The notes under the pieces are model-generated. The model was not told the DNA's origin. It saw nothing but the letters and a program-made list of their open reading frames with translations, and searched no databases. A DNA stretch of 64,000 nucleotides from Planctomycetota bacterium (GTDB lineage Bacteria > Planctomycetota > UBA1135 > UBA2386): the NCBI GenBank assembly GCA_020849665.1, contig JADLFX010000052.1, positions 1 to 64,000 of the forward strand, written 5' to 3'. The translations under genes were made by a program, and so were the position numbers. Of the stretch, positions 1-7,994 are shown piece after piece (the first letter of the stretch is position 1; each line of letters starts with the position of its first letter).

Positions 1-2
1 CG

Positions 3-167
3 GACCAGGGCCGGGCGCTGCTGCTCACCACGCACGACGTGCCGTTCGTGCGCGAGTGGACCGACCGGCTGCTGATCCTGGCCGCCGGGCAGGTGGTCGA
101 GGCGGGACCCTCCGCAGCGGTGCTGGATGCGCCGGGGCATCCGGCGACGCGGGAGCTGCTGTCGTAG
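3..167 (+). CDS. ABC transporter ATP-binding protein, C-terminal fragment
   Basis: The window opens inside this gene; the last 54 codons and the TAG stop are present. The peptide contains LLLTTHD, the beta-strand and H-loop histidine of ABC ATPases, then LLILAAGQVVEAGPSAAVL, the usual segment after the H-loop where the nucleotide-binding domain reports its output strand and the variable C-terminal tail begins. It ends soon after, as in short importer-type ATPases. The Walker A, signature and Walker B motifs lie upstream of the window, so substrate and direction of transport cannot be told. The next gene converges on it with a gap of about 43 bases. Confidence 0.85.
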   Translation, partial: DQGRALLLTTHDVPFVREWTDRLLILAAGQVVEAGPSAAVLDAPGHPATRELLS

Positions 168-210
168 CCCTGCTACGCGCGCGTAACACGACCGTCGAGA
201 TTGCTCAGAG

Positions 211-1563
211 TCACTTCGGGCCGCCGTCGGGTGCGAGGCGGCGGAGGGCCGACTCGCGCTGCAGCAGGAGGAACGCGAGCCGTTGCGTGTCTTCGACGTG
301 CTGCAAGGGCTCCGGCGCGGGCGAGCGCGCCGCCCGCTCGTAGAGGGCGGCGAGGGCGCGGGCGTGCTCCTGCACGGTGGGAGCGAGCGGCGGGATGGCC
401 GCGCGCAGGGTCTCGAGCCGCGCCGGATCGTGCAGCAGCTCGCGCAGCGCGCTGGCCAGGGCCGCCTCGTCGCGCGGCGGCACGCGCACGGCGGCGCCGC
501 CGCTGCGCGCGGACAGCGCGCCGAGGTCGGTCACCACGACGGGGAGGCGCAGCTCGAAGGCCTCGTCCAGGACGAACGCGAAGGTCTCGAAGCAGAGGAA
601 CGGGAAGATCGCCACGTGCAGCCCCGCGGCCGCGAGCTGCGGGTACTCGTAGCGGCCGTGGAAGCGCACCGGCAGCCCGGCGGCCGCATTGCGCAGCTCG
701 GCTTCCAGCAGCGGCGTGTCGATCCGGCCGTAGAGATGCAGCTCGGCCGGACGTGGCAGCCCCTCCGCACACAGGCGGCGGAACGCCCCCACCAGCACCT
801 GCGCCCCCTTGCGCTGGGTGAGGTTCCCCCAGTAGCCGAAGCGCAGCGGCTGGCCCGGCCCGGGCAGGGCCGCGGGTCGCGGCGGCGCCGTGCCGAAGCG
901 GCGCGCGTAGCCGAGCGGCAGCACCGTGATGCGGTCGCGCGGGAACGGCAGCGCCTGGGCCACGAGATCGGCGGTCACGTCGGTGGCCGCGAGCACCGCA
1001 CGCGCCCGGCTCAGCTCGGCCCGCGCGTTGGCCTGGAAGAGGCGGATGCCCTCGGCCACCTCGGCGTCGGGCTCGTGGCCAAGGATCGGCACGCACCTCA
1101 GGCAGCTCTCCACCGAGAGCGGCCGGAAGCATGCCTGCTCGTCGCGGCGCACGCGGAACACCCGCGGACACGATGCATAGAGGTCGTGGAGGGTCACGAC
1201 CGCTGGCACGCCCTCCTGCGTGGCCACCTGCACCAGGTCCTGGCTCAGGCCGAGCCACTGGTGCACGTGCAGCAGCGCCGGCCGCTCGCGCCGCAGGAAC
1301 GCGCGGAACGCCGCCTGGGCGTGCGGGTGCCACGCCTTCACGTGGTGGTGGTGGAACCACTCGTCGCGGTACAGCACCGCCGCGCGCCGCCCCGCGAACG
1401 AGCCCTCCTCCACCGTCACGCGTTCGCGGATCTCGTGCGCGCCGGCCAGCAGCTCCGGCTCCACGCCGTGACGCGGCTGCTCTGCGAAGAGCTCGCGCAG
1501 GTAGTGCTCCACGCCGCCCGAGCCGCGCTCGGGGTGCACGTGGGTCACGTGCAGGACCTTCAC
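211..1563 (-). CDS. GT4-type glycosyltransferase
   Basis: A 450-residue GT-B glycosyltransferase, probably adding a sugar from a nucleotide donor to a surface glycan at the cytoplasmic face. The N-terminus (VKVLHVTHVHPE, then GGVEHYLREL) is the first Rossmann strand and glycine-rich loop of family GT4. The mid-protein segment LRFGYWGNLTQRKGA opens the donor-binding half. FETFAFVLDEAFELRLPVVV carries the E-x7-E donor-sugar motif. The GTG start is chosen because it forms a GTGA overlap with the stop of the nucleotidyltransferase gene upstream, implying translational coupling. It is last in a three-gene leftward operon. Acceptor and sugar are not predictable. Confidence 0.88.
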   Translation of the reverse strand: MKVLHVTHVHPERGSGGVEHYLRELFAEQPRHGVEPELLAGAHEIRERVTVEEGSFAGRRAAVLYRDEWFHHHHVKAWHPHAQAAFRAFLRRERPALLHVHQWLGLSQDLVQVATQEGVPAVVTLHDLYASCPRVFRVRRDEQACFRPLSVESCLRCVPILGHEPDAEVAEGIRLFQANARAELSRARAVLAATDVTADLVAQALPFPRDRITVLPLGYARRFGTAPPRPAALPGPGQPLRFGYWGNLTQRKGAQVLVGAFRRLCAEGLPRPAELHLYGRIDTPLLEAELRNAAAGLPVRFHGRYEYPQLAAAGLHVAIFPFLCFETFAFVLDEAFELRLPVVVTDLGALSARSGGAAVRVPPRDEAALASALRELLHDPARLETLRAAIPPLAPTVQEHARALAALYERAARSPAPEPLQHVEDTQRLAFLLLQRESALRRLAPDGGPK

Positions 1564-2606
1564 ACGCCCTCCAGGCTGGTCACGTCGCCCTGCGCGCGCT
1601 CGAAGTCGGCCGGCGAACCGACGTCGTTCCAGTACTCCACGAGCGGGAAGCGGCACACCCTGCGCCCGGCCCGGATCTGCTCGTTGAGGAACGGCACCAT
1701 CGGCAGCGGCTCGCCGCGCGGCACGAGGTCGAGAACCTGGGGCGCGAACGCGTAGATCCCCGCGTTCACGGGATAGCGCAGCACGGGCTTCTCCTCGATC
1801 TCCACGATCCGCTCGCCGTCGCGGTGCACGACCCCGTAGGGCAGCGCGGCCGGATAGAGATACGTCGCCACCGTGGCCAGCGCGCCGCGCAGCACGTGGC
1901 TGCGCGCCAGGGCGGCGAGGTTGGCGTTGGTGAGCACGTCCCCGTTCACCACCAGGAAGGGGACGTCCAGGCGCGGCACCAGCGCCAGCCCGGCGCCGGT
2001 GTCGAGCGGGCGGTCCTCGCACAGGTACTCGACGTCCACGCCGAAGCCCGACCCGTCGCCCAGGTACTCGCGGATCCGCTCCCCGAGGTAGTGCACCGAC
2101 ACGAACACCTTCTGCACGCCGTGACGCGCGAGCAGTTCGAGGATCCGGGCCAGCATCGGCCGGCCGCCCACCGCCAGCATGGGCTTCGGCGTGCGCTCGG
2201 TGAGCGGGCGCAGGCGTTGGCCGCGGCCGCCCGCCATCACGATCGCGGTGCGGATCGGCGCCACGCCCCGCAGCAGCACGCGCGGCGCCGGCGCCTCGGC
2301 GCCCGCCACCAGGACTCCCGGCCAGGACGGCTCGAGATCCAGGCTGCGCCGCGCCTCGGCCTCCGTGGCGGCCAGGAGCCCGCGCCGGGCCAGCGCCGCG
2401 ATCGGAGTGGTCGCCGGCACGCCGTCCTGCCACGCCACGCGCAGGTCGTCCTCCAGCACCGCGCTGAAGCCGCGCTCCGCGCGCAACGCGAGCACCGGCT
2501 CGGGCCGGCGCACCGCGTGGGCCACGGCCTCGGCCAGCGGCAGGTCCGCGGCCAGCACGGCCTCGGGCGCGAGCGGGGCGAGGGAGAACGGCACGGCAGC
2601 GGTCAC
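1560..2606 (-). CDS. Sugar-1-phosphate nucleotidyltransferase
   Basis: A 348-residue protein whose residues from about 115 on form a nucleotidyltransferase domain. IVMAGGRGQRLRPL followed by TPKPMLAVGGRPM is the signature of enzymes that join an NTP to a sugar 1-phosphate, and later LVVNGDVLT and EYWNDVG match metal- and sugar-binding loops. It should supply the activated sugar for the coupled glycosyltransferase. The roughly 110 N-terminal residues are not recognised; related enzymes such as PtmE carry a CBS pair there, and this stretch is at best a degenerate version. The start is GTG, 7 bases after the upstream stop, without a clear Shine-Dalgarno. Confidence 0.88.
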   Translation of the reverse strand: MTAAVPFSLAPLAPEAVLAADLPLAEAVAHAVRRPEPVLALRAERGFSAVLEDDLRVAWQDGVPATTPIAALARRGLLAATEAEARRSLDLEPSWPGVLVAGAEAPAPRVLLRGVAPIRTAIVMAGGRGQRLRPLTERTPKPMLAVGGRPMLARILELLARHGVQKVFVSVHYLGERIREYLGDGSGFGVDVEYLCEDRPLDTGAGLALVPRLDVPFLVVNGDVLTNANLAALARSHVLRGALATVATYLYPAALPYGVVHRDGERIVEIEEKPVLRYPVNAGIYAFAPQVLDLVPRGEPLPMVPFLNEQIRAGRRVCRFPLVEYWNDVGSPADFERAQGDVTSLEGV

Positions 2607-2613
2607 GGCGCGA

Positions 2614-3930
2614 TCAGGAGAACTTGGGCGAAGGAGTGGCCAGATACTCGTCCAGGAACGCCTCGGTGGGGTTGTAGAGCATCACCCAGAAGTCCCGGTT
2701 GAAGAACTCCGGGTTCTCGGCGAAGCGCACCCGGAACGAGATCGCCACCTCGTCCCAGCAGATCTCGCCGTCCACCGCGCGCTGCAGGATCGAGGCCGGC
2801 AGCGTCATGCGCAGGTTCCAGGGCTGGCCGTCGCGGTACTCGGCCACGCGCAGCATCCCGGGTCCGTAGTCGAGCACCCAGCAGCCGCCGTTCGCGCCCG
2901 TGGCATGCATCACGATCCGCGCGCCGATCCGCGTGCAGAGCTCGGGGTGGCGCACGGCGATGCACTGGAAGTAGCGCGCGAAGTCCTCCGCCAGCGTCTC
3001 GCGCGCCGGCGGTTCTGCGGCGCGCAGGGCCCGCAGCCGCGGCTGCTCGGCCGAGGCCAGGGCACGGATCTGCTCCATCTTGCGGGTGAAGTCCGGCGCC
3101 GGGCGCGCGCGCACCAGCCCGCCGCGCAGGGTCCAGCGGTCGCCGGGATTCATCTGCACGCCCTGCACTTCCGGCGCCTGCGTGCGCAGGAGCGCCACGG
3201 CCTCGTCGGGCGTGTTGAGGTTGTTCTGCTCGGGCTCGTTCATCCAGAGCTGGTCCTCGGCCAGGAGGCAGAAGTTGCCCGCGAACGGCACCGCGCGCGG
3301 CGCGCCCAGCAGGCGGACCCGGTCGACGAAGCCCTGCAGGTGTCTGGCGCGCCGCCCCGCGCAGATCTTCGCCCGCTGCTCGCGCGTGTACTCGTAGCAG
3401 GTCGGGTAGTGGATCGCGCCCGAGAACGGCACGAACACCAGGTCGGGCCGGTGCCGTTCACCCACGCGCCGCAGCAGGTCGTCGCCCAGCTTGCAGTCGT
3501 TCATGTTGAAGACCGTGGTGCCGCCGCCGCGGACGACGATGGCGCTGTCCTCCCACACCAGGTCGCTGCGGTGCAGCACCACCGAGAGGTCCGGTCCCAG
3601 GCGCACCTCCTCGCCGAACGGCAGCACCTGCAGGTAGTGGAAGCCCTCTGCGCGCAACTTGCGCTCCAGCCCGCCCGACGTGAACCGGGCCACCAGGCAG
3701 CGCTGGTCGCGTGGCAGCTGGCGCAGCGTGGGCCGGTCGAAATGGTCGGGGTGGTCGTGGCTGCACCACACGTAGTCCACCGGCCCGAGGTCGGCGAGGC
3801 GCAGCGCGAGGGGAGGGTAGTGGTACCAGGCGTTGCAGTACGCCGGGTCCTCCAGCCAGGGGTCCATCAGCAGGCTGGTGGCACCGCTGCGCACCAGGAT
3901 GCACGCGTGGCCGAGGTAGGTGATCTCCAT
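2614..3930 (-). CDS. CMAH-like MBL-fold metallo-hydrolase lacking a Rieske domain
   Basis: A 438-residue protein with a metallo-beta-lactamase fold: ITYLGHACILV at the start and the metal motif CSHDHPDHFD near residue 65. Beyond the fold it follows CMP-N-acetylneuraminate hydroxylase over its length as recalled: DPWL...AW, PTLRQL after the metal site, NMNDCK, VPFAGNF, and a C-terminal ICWDEVAISFRVRFAENPE block followed by the FW segment. The N-terminal Rieske iron-sulfur domain that delivers electrons in CMAH is missing, so hydroxylation would need a separate protein, or the reaction differs. It leads the glycan operon. A possible -10 (TACTGT, 3945-3950) lies 14 bases before the ATG. Function at substrate level is inference. 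Confidence 0.75.
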   Translation of the reverse strand: MEITYLGHACILVRSGATSLLMDPWLEDPAYCNAWYHYPPLALRLADLGPVDYVWCSHDHPDHFDRPTLRQLPRDQRCLVARFTSGGLERKLRAEGFHYLQVLPFGEEVRLGPDLSVVLHRSDLVWEDSAIVVRGGGTTVFNMNDCKLGDDLLRRVGERHRPDLVFVPFSGAIHYPTCYEYTREQRAKICAGRRARHLQGFVDRVRLLGAPRAVPFAGNFCLLAEDQLWMNEPEQNNLNTPDEAVALLRTQAPEVQGVQMNPGDRWTLRGGLVRARPAPDFTRKMEQIRALASAEQPRLRALRAAEPPARETLAEDFARYFQCIAVRHPELCTRIGARIVMHATGANGGCWVLDYGPGMLRVAEYRDGQPWNLRMTLPASILQRAVDGEICWDEVAISFRVRFAENPEFFNRDFWVMLYNPTEAFLDEYLATPSPKFS

Positions 3931-4135
3931 GGATCGCTCGTCCCACAGTATCGGCGCGGCCGCCCGGCGCACGACGCTGTCGCGGTCCGCGACACGGCGG
4001 CGCCCGGCGTCGCGTCCCGCGGCGAGCCGCGCGCGTGGCCGCGCTGGCATGGCGGGGACGCGGCCCCGCGGCGGAACCGGGCAAGTCGCCCCCGATCCCG
4101 AGCCGATGACCGTGCCGGAGGGAAGCGGGAACGGG

Positions 4136-5071
4136 ATGAGCACGGCCACCACATCCGATCTGCAGGCCACCTGCGAGACGCTGCGCGCCCGCATCCGGCA
4201 GGTGGTCGCGATCGAGTCGGAGACCGTGGACCTCCTGCTCACCGCCCTTCTGGCCCACGGCCACGTCCTGATCGAGGGCATCCCGGGCATCGGCAAGACC
4301 CTGCTGGCCCGCACGCTCGGGCGCTGCCTCAGCCTCGAGTTCCGGCGCATCCAGTTCACCAACGATCTGATGCCCTCGGACATCGTGGGCACGACGGTGT
4401 GGCGCCAGGACCGCGGCCGCTTCGTGTTCGTGCGCGGCCCGCTCTTCGCCAACGTGGTGCTGGCCGACGAGATCAACCGCACGGGCCCGCGCACCCTTTC
4501 CTGCCTGCTGGAGGCGATGGAGCAGGGCCGCGTGTCGGTGGAGGGCCGCACCCTGGAGCTGGGCCAGCCGTTCCTGGTCCTGGCCACGCGCAATCCGATC
4601 GAGTTCCACGGCACGCATCCGGTGCCCGAAGCCGCGCTCGACCGCTTCCTGCTGCGCGTCGAGCTGGGCTACCCGGCGCCCGAACGGGAACTCGCGCTCT
4701 ACCTGGGACAGGACCCCGAGCAGGACCTGGCCCGCACCGAGCCGCTGCTCAGCCGCGAGCAGGTGCAGGAGCTGTGCGGAATGGTGGCCACGGTGCAGGT
4801 GCGCGAGCCGGTGGCGCGGTACGCACAGCGCGTGGTGACCGCCACGCGCGAGCATCCGGGCATCGCGCTCGGGGCCAGCCCGCGCGCCGGCATGATGTGG
4901 CTGCGCGCCGCGCGCGCCCGGGCGCTCCTCGCCGGTCGCGCCTTCGTGCTGCCGGACGACCTGAAGGCCCTGACCCTGCCGGTGCTCGCGCATCGCGTGG
5001 TGCGCAACGGCGGCGGGAGCAGCGCCGAGTTCCTGCACGAGATCGTGGAGCAGACCAAGGTCGACCTCTGA
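4136..5071 (+). CDS. MoxR-family AAA+ ATPase
   Basis: A 311-residue AAA+ ATPase of the MoxR family, which act as chaperones for maturation of partner proteins. Walker A is GIPGIGKT (residues 48-55), Walker B is VVLADEIN (107-114), sensor 1 lies in LVLATRNPIE, and the C-terminal lid helices contain the ASPRAGMMWLRAARARALL segment typical of MoxR. The ATG at 4136 is preferred to one 30 bases upstream because the protein family begins near here and a GGAG precedes it. It is followed 11 bases later by a DUF58 gene and then a membrane transglutaminase, the well-known MoxR-DUF58-transglutaminase arrangement. Confidence 0.93.
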   Translation: MSTATTSDLQATCETLRARIRQVVAIESETVDLLLTALLAHGHVLIEGIPGIGKTLLARTLGRCLSLEFRRIQFTNDLMPSDIVGTTVWRQDRGRFVFVRGPLFANVVLADEINRTGPRTLSCLLEAMEQGRVSVEGRTLELGQPFLVLATRNPIEFHGTHPVPEAALDRFLLRVELGYPAPERELALYLGQDPEQDLARTEPLLSREQVQELCGMVATVQVREPVARYAQRVVTATREHPGIALGASPRAGMMWLRAARARALLAGRAFVLPDDLKALTLPVLAHRVVRNGGGSSAEFLHEIVEQTKVDL

Positions 5072-5082
5072 GGGCGAAGCTG

Positions 5083-6036
5083 GTGCGGCGCCGCTTCCGG
5101 ATCACGCTCTTCGGCTGGAAGGCCCTGGTGTTCGCCTCGGCCCTGGTCGCGGCGTTCCTCGTCGCGCCGTACACCAACCTGTTCTTCCTGTGGATCTGCT
5201 TCCTCGGCGCGTTCGCGCTGCTGGCCGCGGCCGCCACATGGCGCAACCTCGGCGGCGCGAGCGGCGAGGTGCTCCCGATCGTCCCCGTGCCCGCGGGCTC
5301 GCCGGTGCCCGTGCGCCTCGTCGTGCAGAGCCCGCGCCCGGCGGCGCAGTGGACCCTGCGCCTCGACGCGGCGGGCGGCCGGCACGCGGTCGCCACGCTG
5401 CCGAGGGTGCACGGCGCGACCGAGGCGACCGGCACGCTGCCGCCCCTGGCGCGCGGCGTGCACGCGGTGCACGGGGCGCGGATCGAGTCGCTGCACCCCT
5501 TCGGCCTGTTCCGGGTCTCGGTGCCCGTGCCCGCGCCCGCCGAGGTGGTGGTGCATCCCGCGCCGGCGGCGCTGCCCGAGGTGCGCACGCGCAGCGAGCT
5601 GCTGGCGGCGCTGGGCGGGGGCCGGGCCAGCAGCGAGGGCGAGGTGGCCGCGCTCCGCGAGTGGCGCACCGGCGACGCGGTGCGGGAGGTGCACTGGCGC
5701 GCGAGCGCGCGCCGCGACCGGCTGGTGGTGAAGGAGCGCGAGAGCGGCGCCCTGGCCGGCTTCGAGGTGGCGCTCGACCTGCGCCAGGAGCCGGCCGCAC
5801 TCGAGGACGCGCTGGCGCTGGTCACGGCGCTCGTACTGCTGGCGCGCGACGGCAAGGAACCGTTCACCCTGCACGCCCAGGGCCATCAGGCCACGCACGG
5901 TCCGGGCCATGCGCCGTACGGCGCGGCGCTGCGCTTCCTGGCCGGGGCCGCGGCGCTGCCGGCCGGCGCCGCCCCGCCCCCGCCCGCCCCCACCACCGCC
6001 CTGCGCGTGCCCGCGGCGCGCGGAGGCACACCGTGA
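5083..6036 (+). CDS. DUF58 domain membrane protein
   Basis: A 317-residue membrane-anchored protein. Two adjacent hydrophobic helices (about residues 10-30 and 34-50) are followed by a beta-rich extracytoplasmic part and a DUF58 block whose core, LREWRTGDAVREVHWRASAR, matches the family's GD...DW.ASAR signature. DUF58 proteins are VWA-related partners of MoxR ATPases; their molecular role is unsettled. GTG at 5083 is chosen because GAGG (5070-5073) sits 9 bases upstream. The Ala/Pro-rich C-terminal tail ends in a GTGA overlap with the next gene, so the three genes are probably one coupled operon. Confidence 0.88.
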   Translation: MRRRFRITLFGWKALVFASALVAAFLVAPYTNLFFLWICFLGAFALLAAAATWRNLGGASGEVLPIVPVPAGSPVPVRLVVQSPRPAAQWTLRLDAAGGRHAVATLPRVHGATEATGTLPPLARGVHAVHGARIESLHPFGLFRVSVPVPAPAEVVVHPAPAALPEVRTRSELLAALGGGRASSEGEVAALREWRTGDAVREVHWRASARRDRLVVKERESGALAGFEVALDLRQEPAALEDALALVTALVLLARDGKEPFTLHAQGHQATHGPGHAPYGAALRFLAGAAALPAGAAPPPPAPTTALRVPAARGGTP

Positions 6037-7994
6037 ACCTGGACCGCCGGCTGCTGGGGATCCTGCAGGTCCTGGTCCTCCTGGACCTGCTCTTCGTGCA
6101 GCTCACCGGGGCGGTCAGCGCACAGTGGCTCGTGCCGCTCTACGCATTCACCCTGGCCACGCCGTGGCTGGCGCGCCACCAGGACCGGCCGCTCTACATC
6201 TGGGCCTGGAACCTGGCGGTGCTGGGCCTCTTCGGGCTGCTGGTGCAGAACGTGGCTCGCACCGCGATCACGTTGCTGCTCGAGCACGGGCTCGTGCTGG
6301 CCGCGCTCTGCCAGGTGCACCTGCTCAACAACCTGAACCGGCTGCGCAAGCCCGACCTGCTGTTCTTCAACGCGATCCTGATCGCGATCGTCACCTGCTT
6401 CTTCTCCCAGGACCTGGGCTACTTCGCCGCGTTCGTGGTGTTCGTGTACGTGCTGGTCCTGGCGGTGCGCGCCTGGACCTGGCAGCAGGACGGCATCCGC
6501 CCCGCGTGGCCCGCGCTGGTGGCCGAGGCCGCCCGTCACGGCACCGGCCTGCTCCTGCTCACCGCGGCGCTCTTCGTCCTCGTGCCACGCGACTTCGCGC
6601 GCGAGGGTCTGGTGGCCGATCCGCTGCGTCTTGCCGGGGCGCAGATCCTGCGGCCGGGCTTCCAGGAGGAGATCCAGCTCGGCCGGCGCGGCAGCACGCA
6701 GCTCGACGAGCGCGTGGTGGCGCGCCTGGAGCTGCTGCGCGGCGTGGCCAAGGACGTGCCGGCGCACTGGCGCGGGGCCAGCCTCGTGCTGCACGATCCG
6801 AACGGCTGGCGCAGCGAGCGTCCGGGGCGCGCGCGCCAGCGCCCCGCGCTCGATCCCGCATGGGCAGGCGCCGGCCCCGGCACCTTCGAGCGGCCGGGCG
6901 AGGCGGCCGCCTGGCTGCGCGTGCACCTGCAGGATCCGCTGGCCCAGAGGCTCTTCGTGCCGCATGCGGCCGTGGGGGTGAGGATCCTCCCGCCGGCCGA
7001 TCCGATCGGCGTGGCGCCCCTCAAGGACGGCAACTTCCTCTGGTCGCGTGGCAGCGGCGGACCCGGCCCGCGCCAGATCCAGTACGAGGTCGCGGTGGCG
7101 CGCGACGCCGAGCCCGCGGCCGGCGTGCACGAGCAGGAACTCCCCGCGGAGCTCGCGCCCTACGTCCAGGTGGCCCCCGTGCCCTGGCTGCCCAGGGCGC
7201 GCCAGCTGCTGCGCGAGTGGCGCCGCGGCATCGGCCCCGACGCGGACCAGCACGTGCTGGTCGAACGCCTGCGCCAGCGCCTGCAGGCCACCCGGGCCTA
7301 CCTGCTCCCGGGCGCCGCCGACGCCGCGCGCAACCTGGAGGAGTTCCTGTTCCAGCAGCGCGGCGGTCATTGCGAGTACTTCGCCACCGCGCTGGCCGTG
7401 CTCCTGCGCCTGGAGCGCGTGCCCTGCCGCGTCGTCACGGGCTACCTCGCCCAGGAGTGGGACCAGGGCCAGCACCTCCTGACGCTGCGCGCCAGGCACG
7501 CGCACGCCTGGGTCGAGGTGCACGATCCCACCCGCGGCTGGACCACCGTGGATCCGACGCCCTCGCAGGCCAACGCCGCGGCCGGGGACGGCAACCTGTG
7601 GCAGCGCGCCGCCGCCGGCCTCGAGAGCCTGTGGAGCACGCTCACCCGCTTCGACCGCCGCGCCCGCGAGGCATTCGTCGCGGCCGTGCTCGAATGGACC
7701 GGCCGTGCGGGGGCGGCGCTCCTGTCCCATCCCATGCACGTGCCCGCGCTCCTGGGCCTGCTCGCCGGCTGGCTGCTCCTGCGGCGGAACGCCCGCCGGC
7801 GCGGGATCCCGCCGGCGATCCTGGCGTGGCAATCCGCCCTGCGCCGCGCGGGCCTCGTGCAGCGGCCCGGCGAGACGCCGCGCGAGGTGCTCGCGCGCGC
7901 CGAGTCCGGCGGCGTCGCCGCGGAGCGCGTGGCGGCGCTGCGCACCGCCACGCAGGCACACGAGACGGCGCGGTACGCACCGGTGTCGCCCTAG
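6033..7994 (+). CDS. Membrane transglutaminase-like protein (DUF3488-Tgase)
   Basis: A 653-residue protein with five to six N-terminal membrane helices (DUF3488-like), a long extracytoplasmic region, a transglutaminase-like domain and a final helix with a short cytoplasmic tail, the TgpA-type layout. The papain-like triad is visible: Cys447 in RGGHCEYFATA, His491 in ARHAHAWVEV and Asp507 in WTTVDPTP, so the enzyme should be active on a protein or peptide at the envelope. GTG with GGAGG 6 bases upstream overlaps the DUF58 stop as GTGA. Its stop shares the palindrome CTAG with the stop of the convergent gene. Confidence 0.92.
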   Translation: MNLDRRLLGILQVLVLLDLLFVQLTGAVSAQWLVPLYAFTLATPWLARHQDRPLYIWAWNLAVLGLFGLLVQNVARTAITLLLEHGLVLAALCQVHLLNNLNRLRKPDLLFFNAILIAIVTCFFSQDLGYFAAFVVFVYVLVLAVRAWTWQQDGIRPAWPALVAEAARHGTGLLLLTAALFVLVPRDFAREGLVADPLRLAGAQILRPGFQEEIQLGRRGSTQLDERVVARLELLRGVAKDVPAHWRGASLVLHDPNGWRSERPGRARQRPALDPAWAGAGPGTFERPGEAAAWLRVHLQDPLAQRLFVPHAAVGVRILPPADPIGVAPLKDGNFLWSRGSGGPGPRQIQYEVAVARDAEPAAGVHEQELPAELAPYVQVAPVPWLPRARQLLREWRRGIGPDADQHVLVERLRQRLQATRAYLLPGAADAARNLEEFLFQQRGGHCEYFATALAVLLRLERVPCRVVTGYLAQEWDQGQHLLTLRARHAHAWVEVHDPTRGWTTVDPTPSQANAAAGDGNLWQRAAAGLESLWSTLTRFDRRAREAFVAAVLEWTGRAGAALLSHPMHVPALLGLLAGWLLLRRNARRRGIPPAILAWQSALRRAGLVQRPGETPREVLARAESGGVAAERVAALRTATQAHETARYAPVSP

